DNA of 18,094 nt from positions 1 through 18,094 of the forward strand of contig JAEZKW010000262.1 in NCBI GenBank assembly GCA_023415375.1. Reading direction: 5' to 3'. This document shows positions 1 to 6,451 of this stretch, piece after piece; position 1 is the first letter of the stretch; each line of letters opens with the position of its first letter. The notes under the pieces were generated by a model. It saw only the letters and a list, made by a program, of their open reading frames with translations. It was not told the DNA's origin and searched no databases. The position numbers were made by a program, and so were the translations under genes. The DNA comes from Bacillota bacterium. Its GTDB lineage: Bacteria; Bacillota; UBA4882; UBA8346.

Positions 1-112
1 TGACAATGGCGAGGGGGAACCACCCGTTCCCATCCCGAACACGGCAGTTAAGCCCCTCTGCGCTGATGGTACTTGTCGGGTAACCGGCTGGGAGAGTAAG
101 TCGTTGCCAGGA
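1..112 (+). rRNA. rrf: 5S ribosomal RNA (5' end cut by window edge)
   Basis: This is the ribosomal 5S RNA, a structural RNA of the large subunit. The conserved core CCCGTTCCCATCCCGAACAC, the segment AGTTAAGCCC, GATGGTACTTG and the closing GGGAGAGTA block are all present in order. The 3' strand of helix I (GTTGCCAGG, about 103-111) pairs with a 5' strand of which only TGAC lies inside the window, so roughly five 5' bases are missing. Its position suggests the end of a 16S-23S-5S operon lying to the left. Confidence 0.95.
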
Positions 113-123
113 GTAATTTTACA

Positions 124-148
124 AAGACCTCGGTTTTTCCGGGGTCTT
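124..148 (+). terminator. Hairpin terminator after 5S rRNA
   Basis: A 10-bp stem (AAGACCTCGG against CCGGGGTCTT, one G-U pair) closes a TTTTT loop 12 bases after the 5S gene. It is followed only by ACATT and not by a long T run, so it may act as a weak or Rho-aided terminator, or as an rRNA processing stem. Confidence 0.65.
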
Positions 149-206
149 ACATTAAATAATCAAACAAAAACCAAGATATTTCCAATAAAACTTTTTTAAA
201 ATAGGC

Positions 207-236
207 TTGACTTAAGAAAGTAACCTGTGTTATTAT
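207..236 (+). promoter_or_regulatory. Sigma-A-type promoter of tRNA-Asn
   Basis: A -35 box TTGACT (207-212) and a -10 box TATTAT (231-236) are separated by 18 bp. They lie about 37 bp before the tRNA, so the tRNA is probably transcribed on its own as well as by read-through from the rRNA operon. Confidence 0.6.
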
Positions 237-272
237 ATAAAACGTCAACTGAATAAATTGTTTTAACTACAC

Positions 273-347
273 TCCTCGATAGCTCAATGGTAGAGCACCC
301 GGCTGTTAACCGGGTGGTTGTTGGTTCGAGTCCAACTCGGGGAGCCA
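273..347 (+). tRNA. tRNA-Asn (anticodon GUU)
   Basis: A full cloverleaf can be drawn. The acceptor stem is TCCTCGA (273-279) against TCGGGGA (337-343). The anticodon stem is CCCGG (298-302) against CCGGG (310-314), with loop CTGTTAA holding the GTT anticodon at 305-307. The TTCGAGT element of the T arm is present, the discriminator base is G344 and CCA is encoded at 345-347. It reads asparagine AAC/AAU codons. Confidence 0.97.
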
Positions 348-380
348 TTTTATGTTTAAAATTATTTGGAATTATAATGA

Positions 381-1523
381 TTATTTGGTTATCAGCCCAG
401 GTTTCATTAATGGTAAAAAACTTACCATCATTAAAAATGATAAACTTAAAACCACACATGAGAGAATTTTAATCCCATAAAAGCCTAATAGTTTTCCGGT
501 TAACAATGGTATTAAAACTCCTCCTAAAACAGATGCAACCGAAATTACCGCTACAGTCTTAGTACTTGGTATATGATAACAGTATGTGCTAAGTAAAGCG
601 AGCATTGTAGGAAAAATACCTGATAGAAAAAATCCAATAAGTAAAACAATAACGACTAAATAAATAGGATTAGAGAGAAAGTTCCAAGCTAAACTTGCAA
701 TAATACATCCCCAACTACTATAAAATATAAACCGAATAAACCCAAAATAGTCTGCTAATTTCCCACCAATAAGCCGTCCGAAGGTTAGGCTAATCCAAAA
801 TAGCGAGATCATCATTGTAGGAGAAAATCGGAAGGCGGTTTTTTTCCAAAAGATAGGCAACCACCCGCACATCGATGTTTCAAGTCCGCCATAAATAAAG
901 ATACATAATATCGGCAAAACAAGCCAGACTTTTCTAGGACAGGTTCCTGATACAGTTTTAGTAGTATTAGCAATAGTCATGGAAGGAAAGTTCTGCCTAA
1001 CACAAAAGGCGGTAACAATAAAAGGTAAAATTGAAACGACTAAGAATATCATCCTCCAACTAAGATTTGATACCAAGCATAATGAAACAATAATTGGCCC
1101 GCCGATTGCCCCCAATCCAAAAAAGAAATTCAGTAGATTTAATGCTGCCCCTTTCTCCTGTGCCAAATCGGCACATAATCCATTTATAACAATCGTATAT
1201 ATGCCGATGCCAATTCCCGTAACAATCCTGGCAAATACCAAGATTAGATAATGATGAGTGACAGTACACCCAACTAAACCAGATATGGTCAATAATCCAC
1301 CCATCAGAAGGGAAAATTTTATACCAAGCCGTCTAATTAAAACTCCGATAGCAATCATGGCAAACAATTCACCGATTAAATGTCCCGATAATATGAGGCT
1401 AAGTTCTTTATAATTCATTGGTATATCCGTACTTATATTAATGACAAGGGGACTAATTAAACTGAATATGATTCCGACAGAAAAAAATGCCATGTATTGA
1501 ATTATCATAAGTGTTTTTTTCAT
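381..1523 (-). CDS. MFS sugar-type transporter (FHS/FucP-like)
   Basis: The 380-residue protein is almost entirely hydrophobic, with about twelve predicted membrane helices, as in the major facilitator superfamily. Visible motifs are a loop-2/3-type motif near residue 64 (IRRLGIKF), GLGAIGGP in helix 5 (136-143), YGGLETSMCGW at 211-221, which recalls the fucose/glucose FHS branch, and a second-half motif A, GKLADYFG (254-261). It is inferred to import a sugar by proton symport. I chose the ATG at 1523 because it overlaps the stop of the hexosaminidase gene as ATGA, which indicates translational coupling. A GTG at 1559 in the same frame would lie deeper inside that gene. The context suggests the substrate is an amino-sugar-containing mono- or oligosaccharide. 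The substrate is not readable from the sequence. The gene converges with the tRNA. Confidence 0.85.
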   Translation of the reverse strand: MKKTLMIIQYMAFFSVGIIFSLISPLVINISTDIPMNYKELSLILSGHLIGELFAMIAIGVLIRRLGIKFSLLMGGLLTISGLVGCTVTHHYLILVFARIVTGIGIGIYTIVINGLCADLAQEKGAALNLLNFFFGLGAIGGPIIVSLCLVSNLSWRMIFLVVSILPFIVTAFCVRQNFPSMTIANTTKTVSGTCPRKVWLVLPILCIFIYGGLETSMCGWLPIFWKKTAFRFSPTMMISLFWISLTFGRLIGGKLADYFGFIRFIFYSSWGCIIASLAWNFLSNPIYLVVIVLLIGFFLSGIFPTMLALLSTYCYHIPSTKTVAVISVASVLGGVLIPLLTGKLLGFYGIKILSCVVLSLSFLMMVSFLPLMKPGLITK

Positions 1524-3412
1524 GATTCTTTTTCTTGAAAATCTCTTAATATTCCACACAAATCCATAATTAAATCCTTAATCCTGAATAAGTCACTTTC
1601 TTTGTTCCCTTTTCGCCATGCATTGCTAAAATCAACAAGCCAATACTCCAAATATTCTGCCAGTTGCCTTGGACTATAGATGGTATTTTTTATGAATTGA
1701 CCGAAAGAATATTTTTTAATGACGAGTAGCAGGACTTGTAAAAGTCCTAGCATGCGCGTTGATATCAAGTATTCTTGAATATCTTGGTTAACTTGTTGAT
1801 ATACCAAGGGGTAAATCTTTTGGATTTCATCACCAATTTGAGTTATAGTATAATATCTATTGATGATATCAGTCTCTGAACTTTTCAATAAAACCGGTTT
1901 ATAAACTGTTTCATATTCATACCCGCTGATATCATAACAGCATTTTTCTTTATAATACCAAAGCACTAAGTGCTCCCATTCCATAATGGGCTGTTTTGAG
2001 AGGTTTCGTAAAAGTCCAACTAGTTTTCCGGAGTTGTCCCCAAATTCCAGTATTGAAATCGTTTCATCCAGCTTATCAGAATTCTCATCGATATCGGGAT
2101 TCCATGAAAGCGATGCACCGTGAATCATTGCAGGGATTGAGTTGGAAAGAAAATTTATATGCCCAAAATCACCCCAGTCAGTTATTAATACACCAATTGC
2201 GCTATAATGTCTGCCGTATTCTATAACTCGGGCTATGTTTTCATCTGCGCAATCTCTATTACATATAAGTCTGTTCCAAGCATGTACTCCGGGACATACG
2301 TACTGTTTGATTCCGGACTCAAATAGCTTTTTTATACCCTCACCATTTGTATCAGGGTTATAATCCCAGTTAAGGCAAACAACATTTTCAGGAACTTCTG
2401 ATAATAAATGTGGGTATTTTAAAAGCATATCTCCCCAAAACATGACTTGTTTATGATATGATTGAACATGACAAATTACTTTTTTAAGGAAGTCCATATA
2501 TAATCGATCTTTTCCCACATTAAGACCGAACTCCTTATCTTTTCCTTCACCGAGATCAAAAGTTTCATCAGAACAGATGTTGAATTTATCGGAAGTAAAC
2601 AACGGGAGAAACTCATCAATCATAGATTTTACAAAAGCAAAGCTATTAGGGTTCGATGTATTTAAAGTATAATGTCTTTGGCGGGTAACCCATGAGAAAG
2701 GTTGACCGGGTTCAATCTCCAGTTCGTTCAAATCCTTGAATGTTCTGGAGGTTAATGCATGATAAAGGTGCCCAAAAGTGGAAAGAGACGGTACTAATTC
2801 GACATGTTTTCTTTTACAGTATTCATCCAGAATTAGAATTTCCTCTGCAGTAATGGGATCCTCCCCGGCCCACACTTCACTATGGTTCTTAAAAGCAAAG
2901 GTATGTTCAATATAAAGCTGCAATTGATTTATTTTATAGAAAGAGATCCTATCAACCAGTTCCATGAGGGTTTTAAGCTTTGGAACTTTACCTCTGGTGA
3001 CATCGTGATAGAAACCCCGGTTCGGGAAAAAAGGCCAATCAAGAATATTGATATACGGCAGTTCGGTACCTTTTTCTCTAATGATTTGACGCAGAGTTTG
3101 AACTCCATAAAATAAACCGGTATTATCATTACTGGAAATTTTAATCCCGAAACTTGATATTTCCAGTTGATATTCTTGTTTGTTGCCTTTGACCTTTTGG
3201 AGTTTTATGGAATTACAGGGATCCTGTAATGTTACGCTTATCCTTAGATCGAGACCGGATATCTGTTTTATGTCTTCCCGTAAAAGCTGAGCTGCTTCGA
3301 AATCGTGGTAATTACATTCTTTATCTAAAGCAATGATTGTGTCATGATTTAATTTGAAACTGCCATTGGTAAAAGACATTTGTTTTGGTCTTGGCAATAA
3401 ATTCATTGTCAT
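1520..3412 (-). CDS. Glycoside hydrolase family 20-type beta-N-acetylhexosaminidase (cytoplasmic)
   Basis: This 630-residue enzyme is inferred to release terminal N-acetylhexosamine from oligosaccharides. An N-terminal GH20b-like alpha/beta domain (about 1-115, ending GLFYGVQTLRQII) precedes a TIM-barrel catalytic domain that opens with LDWPFFPNRGFYHDVTRGK (124-142). The catalytic Asp-Glu pair of GH20 is seen in NICSDETFDLG as D282-E283. Barrel-strand motifs MFWGDML (324-330) and LITDWGDFGH (409-418) follow, then a helical C-terminal region. There is no signal peptide, so the substrate must be taken up first, which fits the transporter gene downstream. AGGAGGTGAG lies just before the ATG at 3412. 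The second ATG at 3406 also fits that site, so the start is uncertain by two codons. The ATG at 3412 overlaps the stop of the upstream acetyltransferase gene. It could belong to a GH20-related family with different linkage specificity. Confidence 0.85.
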   Translation of the reverse strand: MTMNLLPRPKQMSFTNGSFKLNHDTIIALDKECNYHDFEAAQLLREDIKQISGLDLRISVTLQDPCNSIKLQKVKGNKQEYQLEISSFGIKISSNDNTGLFYGVQTLRQIIREKGTELPYINILDWPFFPNRGFYHDVTRGKVPKLKTLMELVDRISFYKINQLQLYIEHTFAFKNHSEVWAGEDPITAEEILILDEYCKRKHVELVPSLSTFGHLYHALTSRTFKDLNELEIEPGQPFSWVTRQRHYTLNTSNPNSFAFVKSMIDEFLPLFTSDKFNICSDETFDLGEGKDKEFGLNVGKDRLYMDFLKKVICHVQSYHKQVMFWGDMLLKYPHLLSEVPENVVCLNWDYNPDTNGEGIKKLFESGIKQYVCPGVHAWNRLICNRDCADENIARVIEYGRHYSAIGVLITDWGDFGHINFLSNSIPAMIHGASLSWNPDIDENSDKLDETISILEFGDNSGKLVGLLRNLSKQPIMEWEHLVLWYYKEKCCYDISGYEYETVYKPVLLKSSETDIINRYYTITQIGDEIQKIYPLVYQQVNQDIQEYLISTRMLGLLQVLLLVIKKYSFGQFIKNTIYSPRQLAEYLEYWLVDFSNAWRKGNKESDLFRIKDLIMDLCGILRDFQEKES

Positions 3413-3915
3413 CTCACCTCCTGTATAGATGAAGAACCTTCATATTCAACCATTCTTTGATATACTCCCGGAAAAGAGTTTTCGATGGTTATTGCATTGA
3501 CTGTTTTTTTATAAAAATCACGCGCTACATCTACATAGCCAATTAATGCGTAGGAATATCCTTCTTCTCTCATTGATAGTAAGGACTTAAGAAGAAGTGC
3601 TTTTCCGATTCCATTTTTGCGATAATCTTCGGAAATACCTGTCGGACCGAAAAACCCTAGACTAGTAACGTTATAACAAGCAAAACCAATTATTTTTCTG
3701 TCCTTTACCGCAACAAAACAGGAGACAGGCTTGTTTGAAAACGCTACCTCAGATTCGTTGGCCCAATGTTTATGGAAGGTCGTTTCGATATATTTTACAA
3801 TGCTGTCTTTGTCCACAGGCAAGGCTCTTTTAATATGAATACCCTGCCCTCGTAACTTTTCCAAATCGTAGTTTTCCGGTAAATCATACAATTTTACCAA
3901 CATATCCGTTATCAT
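3409..3915 (-). CDS. GNAT-family N-acetyltransferase
   Basis: The 168-residue protein has the acetyl-CoA-binding motif A of GNAT enzymes: GPTGISEDYRKNGIGKALL at about 90-108, where RKNGIG is the R-x-x-G-x-G pyrophosphate-binding signature. CFVAVKDRKIIGFACYN (66-82) supplies the preceding beta strands, and ARDFYKK is the late motif B region. The start at 3915 is well supported by AGGAGG with a 7-base spacer. It is the first gene of a coupled operon (GNAT, GH20, MFS; each junction is an ATGA overlap), so it probably acts on an amino sugar or a product of the hexosaminidase. The acceptor is unknown and could also be a protein or an antibiotic-like amine. Confidence 0.85.
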   Translation of the reverse strand: MITDMLVKLYDLPENYDLEKLRGQGIHIKRALPVDKDSIVKYIETTFHKHWANESEVAFSNKPVSCFVAVKDRKIIGFACYNVTSLGFFGPTGISEDYRKNGIGKALLLKSLLSMREEGYSYALIGYVDVARDFYKKTVNAITIENSFPGVYQRMVEYEGSSSIQEVR

Positions 3916-3931
3916 TATTTATCCTCCTAAT

Positions 3932-3985
3932 AAAAAAATTTGGGTGCGTAAAACTTTAGTTTAATTATAAAGATTTACGGCACCC
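3932..3985 (-). terminator. Hairpin with T-tract between araC-type gene and GNAT-GH20-MFS operon (terminator or attenuator)
   Basis: On the minus strand a long stem (GGGTGC, then TAAA and CTTTA segments, 16 pairs with one bulged base and one A-A mismatch, 9-base loop) is followed by CCCAAATTTTTTTA. This is an intrinsic terminator shape placed 32 bases after the regulator stop. The T-tract ends only about 16 bases before the GNAT start and its ribosome site, so transcripts from further upstream must pass through it. A perfect -10 hexamer TATAAT (minus strand, 3964-3969) sits at the loop, with no recognisable -35. Confidence 0.65.
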
Positions 3986-4017
3986 ATTTTCTTTATCGAT
4001 GTTATTAAAAATTTTCA

Positions 4018-4887
4018 CTATTTCACATTTTTGCGATACTCACTAGGTAACATGCCTGTATATTTTTTGAATTTGGCTATGAAATTCGGCATGCTTCCAA
4101 ACCCACATGTTAATGCAACATCAATTATTTTTAACTCGCTGTTCACTAATAGTTCAGCCGCCTTAAAAACCCGGGTTCGAATCACATATTCAATCGGAGG
4201 GATGCCAAAAGTATTTTTGAAAATCAGACTCAGATTGGACCCGCTCATGTTAACCTGAGCTGCTAATGTATCTAGTTTAAGCGGTTGCTGATAATTATTT
4301 TCTATATAATCGAATAAAGGTTTTAAGCGTATATTATTCTGAAGCTTTTTAGGCAATCGGGCGTCCATAGCATTCATTTCAATGTTTCTTACTAATATTG
4401 ATGCCAGTTTAAGAAGCAGAGATTTGATCATTAACTGATAACCCGACATTTTTGAATTAAATTCATATTCTAATTCTAATAGGGTTTGGGTAATATTTCT
4501 GTGATAAGGTATATCTTTATTAAGTTTGTTTTCAAAACAGACACCTGCTTCTAAAAATGGTAATAGATATTCGATCTCAAATAAATACCCGCTTCCACCA
4601 GTCAATAAATTTGGTTCGAAGAGTATAGCTTGCATAATCACTTCCCGGTCATTATAGGCCAAATGAATTTCCTGACTATTAATAATAAAGACATCTTCTT
4701 TTTCGAAGGAGTAATTTTTGCCGCCTATCCAATACATTCCTGTTCCCTGTTTCACATAACAGATTTCAATACATTTGTGGCGGTGCAGCATCGTTGAACT
4801 GCTGTGAATCCCAACGGTATTACTGACTTTTAGGGGAAAGTCCTTATCAAGCCCAATGTTAAGTTCTTTAAATGTTTGAAACTCCAT
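4018..4887 (-). CDS. AraC-family transcriptional regulator with N-terminal cupin domain
   Basis: The 289-residue protein has an N-terminal cupin-like ligand domain (about 20-95) with LHRHKCIEICYV carrying H35, H37 and E41, the usual beta-barrel positions. Its C-terminal AraC DNA-binding domain (about 190-288) has two helix-turn-helix units: LDTLAAQVNMSGSNLSLIF (205-223) and IIDVALTCGFGSMPNFIAKF (254-273), ending in the family signature KYTGMLPSEYRK. Such proteins usually bind a sugar and activate nearby uptake and catabolic genes, so the GNAT-GH20-MFS operon directly downstream is the likely target. The ribosome site is weak (AAAAGG about 11 bases before the ATG). Confidence 0.9.
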   Translation of the reverse strand: MEFQTFKELNIGLDKDFPLKVSNTVGIHSSSTMLHRHKCIEICYVKQGTGMYWIGGKNYSFEKEDVFIINSQEIHLAYNDREVIMQAILFEPNLLTGGSGYLFEIEYLLPFLEAGVCFENKLNKDIPYHRNITQTLLELEYEFNSKMSGYQLMIKSLLLKLASILVRNIEMNAMDARLPKKLQNNIRLKPLFDYIENNYQQPLKLDTLAAQVNMSGSNLSLIFKNTFGIPPIEYVIRTRVFKAAELLVNSELKIIDVALTCGFGSMPNFIAKFKKYTGMLPSEYRKNVK

Positions 4888-4953
4888 TATGACACCAGCC
4901 TTTTAGTTTTGAAAGGAATAAATTGACTTGATATTAATAAAAGGTTCATAAAC

Positions 4954-4982
4954 ACATTAACTAACTAGAATCGTTAGGGCAA
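4954..4982 (-). promoter_or_regulatory. Possible promoter of the AraC-type regulator
   Basis: On the minus strand TTGCCC (4977-4982) and TAATGT (4954-4959) are separated by 17 bp, about 65 bp upstream of the regulator start. The match to consensus is only partial, so this is tentative. Confidence 0.3.
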
Positions 4983-4987
4983 TCGTA

Positions 4988-5238
4988 GCACAATCGTCTA
5001 TATCCTACAAGTACATACCTTAAGAAGTCCATGTGCTTTATTTTTGAAGTATAAATTGATAAACTATTGCCTAATCTTTAAGCACAAGTCCCAAAAAAAC
5101 TTATTCGATTCTAATCAGGGTATTTGCCTAAATGAATATGTTGCCGTTTTAAAGAATATAGATAAAGAGGATTTATAAAGGGATAAGCAGAATAAATATT
5201 ATAAAATATAGTCCGAAGATTTCCAAAGGGATAAATGG
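4988..5238. other. Intergenic region between divergent AraC-type and DUF155 genes
   Basis: No gene is seen. It must contain the start of transcription for the DUF155 gene, but I cannot pick a convincing -35/-10 pair. A weak inverted repeat, TGTGCTT (5032-5038) and AAGCACA (5080-5086), is separated by about 41 bases. The sequence is A+T rich throughout. Confidence 0.5.
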
Positions 5239-5245
5239 TGGTAGC

Positions 5246-6076
5246 ATGGAAACGATGATTTTTAAAGCTTTTGCGGTAACTAATGAAATTGATCTTAATA
5301 AAATAGCGGTAGCCTGTAATATTAGAAAGAAATATACTTGGGAAGAACCGTTAATTCTCCAAAAAGACCTTCTTGAAAGGATCCTGGGGCACGATATAGT
5401 TCCAGAAAAGTTAGTACTGATTTTTTCTTTTGGAAGTGTTGTATTTATCAATAATACCCCTGCCGATATAGAATGCTTTTTCGAGTATTTGCGTCGCTTT
5501 CAGCCAAACTTTGATATTCAGAACACCCAAGTTTACTCGGATGATTATGAACTTAGGATAAATCCATCATCGCAACTTGAATTTACTGACCAATATGTGA
5601 CAGTTCCAATGTTCGCCGATTTTTATCCGGAATTGATTTCTACAGTGATTGCAAAATCGGTTGCCCTTGAGCGAATTGAAGAACATATGGAGACAGTTTT
5701 AGATAAAGTTGAAGGGGTCATCGATCGTCTGGAAAAAGGGAAACTCCATATTAGCGATAAAGAGGTAGCCAAGGCGACCGCTCAGATTGTTCGTCATGAA
5801 TACAATACCATTGCTTATATTATGATCCTGGATAAACCCGATAGTACTTGGATACATAGTTTAGCCGGGACTTTTTACGATCAAATGGCCGATTTTTTTG
5901 AACTAAATGACAGATATGAGATACTTCAGCAAAAAACCAATACCTTAAAGAATATTCTTGATGGATTTACATCGGTCAGTCATTCTATTCGTATGTTCCG
6001 TCTAGAGTGGGCGGTAGTAATCTTATTTATCCTAGAGGTTCTGTTCATGGTGTTCGAGTATTTGCAACCTAAATGA
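5246..6076 (+). CDS. RMD1/YagE-family (DUF155) protein with C-terminal membrane anchor
   Basis: This 276-residue protein matches the RMD1/YagE (DUF155) family, known from bacteria and from mitochondrial RMND1/Rmd1 proteins. Bacterial members have no settled biochemical role. Visible features are the early YTWEEPL segment (30-36), the hydrophobic strand LVLIFSFGSVVFINN (56-70) typical of the domain start, and the acidic helical middle LERIEEHMETVLDKVEGVI (141-159). A single C-terminal membrane helix (about 254-272, AVVILFILEVLFMVFEYL) follows, with a short tail. The bulk probably faces the cytoplasm. GGTGG lies four bases before the ATG at 5246. A second ATG three codons later is possible. The gene stands alone, with a terminator behind it. 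Confidence 0.8.
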   Translation: METMIFKAFAVTNEIDLNKIAVACNIRKKYTWEEPLILQKDLLERILGHDIVPEKLVLIFSFGSVVFINNTPADIECFFEYLRRFQPNFDIQNTQVYSDDYELRINPSSQLEFTDQYVTVPMFADFYPELISTVIAKSVALERIEEHMETVLDKVEGVIDRLEKGKLHISDKEVAKATAQIVRHEYNTIAYIMILDKPDSTWIHSLAGTFYDQMADFFELNDRYEILQQKTNTLKNILDGFTSVSHSIRMFRLEWAVVILFILEVLFMVFEYLQPK

Positions 6077-6125
6077 GAAGAATAAAAATATAACCGGTTA
6101 ACAAATTTAAATTATAAGCTCCATT

Positions 6126-6154
6126 AAAAAACCATCAACCTTGGTTTTTTTTTT
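6126..6154 (+). terminator. Intrinsic terminator after the DUF155 gene
   Basis: A 9-bp stem (AAAAAACCA against TGGTTTTTT) with a TCAACCT loop runs into a continuous T tract up to 6154. It lies about 50 bases after the DUF155 stop. Confidence 0.75.
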
Positions 6155-6438
6155 GCTTCGAATAATAATTAACTGGTGGTAAAACGATAAAATGTTTGAA
6201 ACTAGGACGGATGACTATACTTTCAAAGATAATTTTGGGTAAAAAATTTCTTGTCATTTAAAGTTTCTTGCAGGTTTAAATTTTATATTTGTGGAAATTA
6301 CAATTTTTGAACTATGTTAAGAGACTGGGCTAATGAAGAGTTTTATACAATCTACTGAAAATATTATCAAGTTCGTGGAAATTGTACCAAAGGTAAATTT
6401 TTTAATGCTGTACTGAAATTACGTGATTTTGTTGAGTT
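6155..6438. other. Non-coding leader region before the nuclease-helicase gene
   Basis: No gene or known RNA is recognised in about 285 bases. The element GTGGAAATT occurs twice (about 6292 and 6375) in a similar A+T-rich setting, and a loose inverted repeat GAAACT/AGTTTC spans roughly 6200-6268. The promoter of the downstream gene should lie here, but no strong -35/-10 pair stands out. Confidence 0.5.
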
Positions 6439-6443
6439 AGGAG
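6439..6443 (+). promoter_or_regulatory. Ribosome-binding site that fixes a TTG start at 6452
   Basis: AGGAG at 6439-6443 overlaps the first base of the in-frame GTG at 6443, so that GTG cannot be its start. It is spaced 8 bases from the in-frame TTG at 6452, which is close to ideal. Confidence 0.75.
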
Positions 6444-6451
6444 TGATTTTT

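Noticed and set aside
196..459. An 87-codon minus-strand frame across the tRNA-Asn
   Set aside because: It reads through the tRNA gene and its promoter and has no ribosome site, so it is an antisense artefact.
273..4887. Genomic island integrated at tRNA-Asn
   Set aside because: No integrase, no repeated tRNA 3' end and no clear composition break were found; the carbohydrate genes simply converge on the tRNA.
4923..4951. TTGACT with a 17-bp spacer as a plus-strand promoter for the DUF155 gene
   Set aside because: The -10 candidate TCATAA matches consensus poorly and lies about 295 bp from the start codon.
5173..5451. A 92-codon minus-strand frame overlapping the DUF155 start
   Set aside because: It is antisense to a well-supported gene, has no ribosome site and gives a low-complexity hydrophobic peptide without family features.
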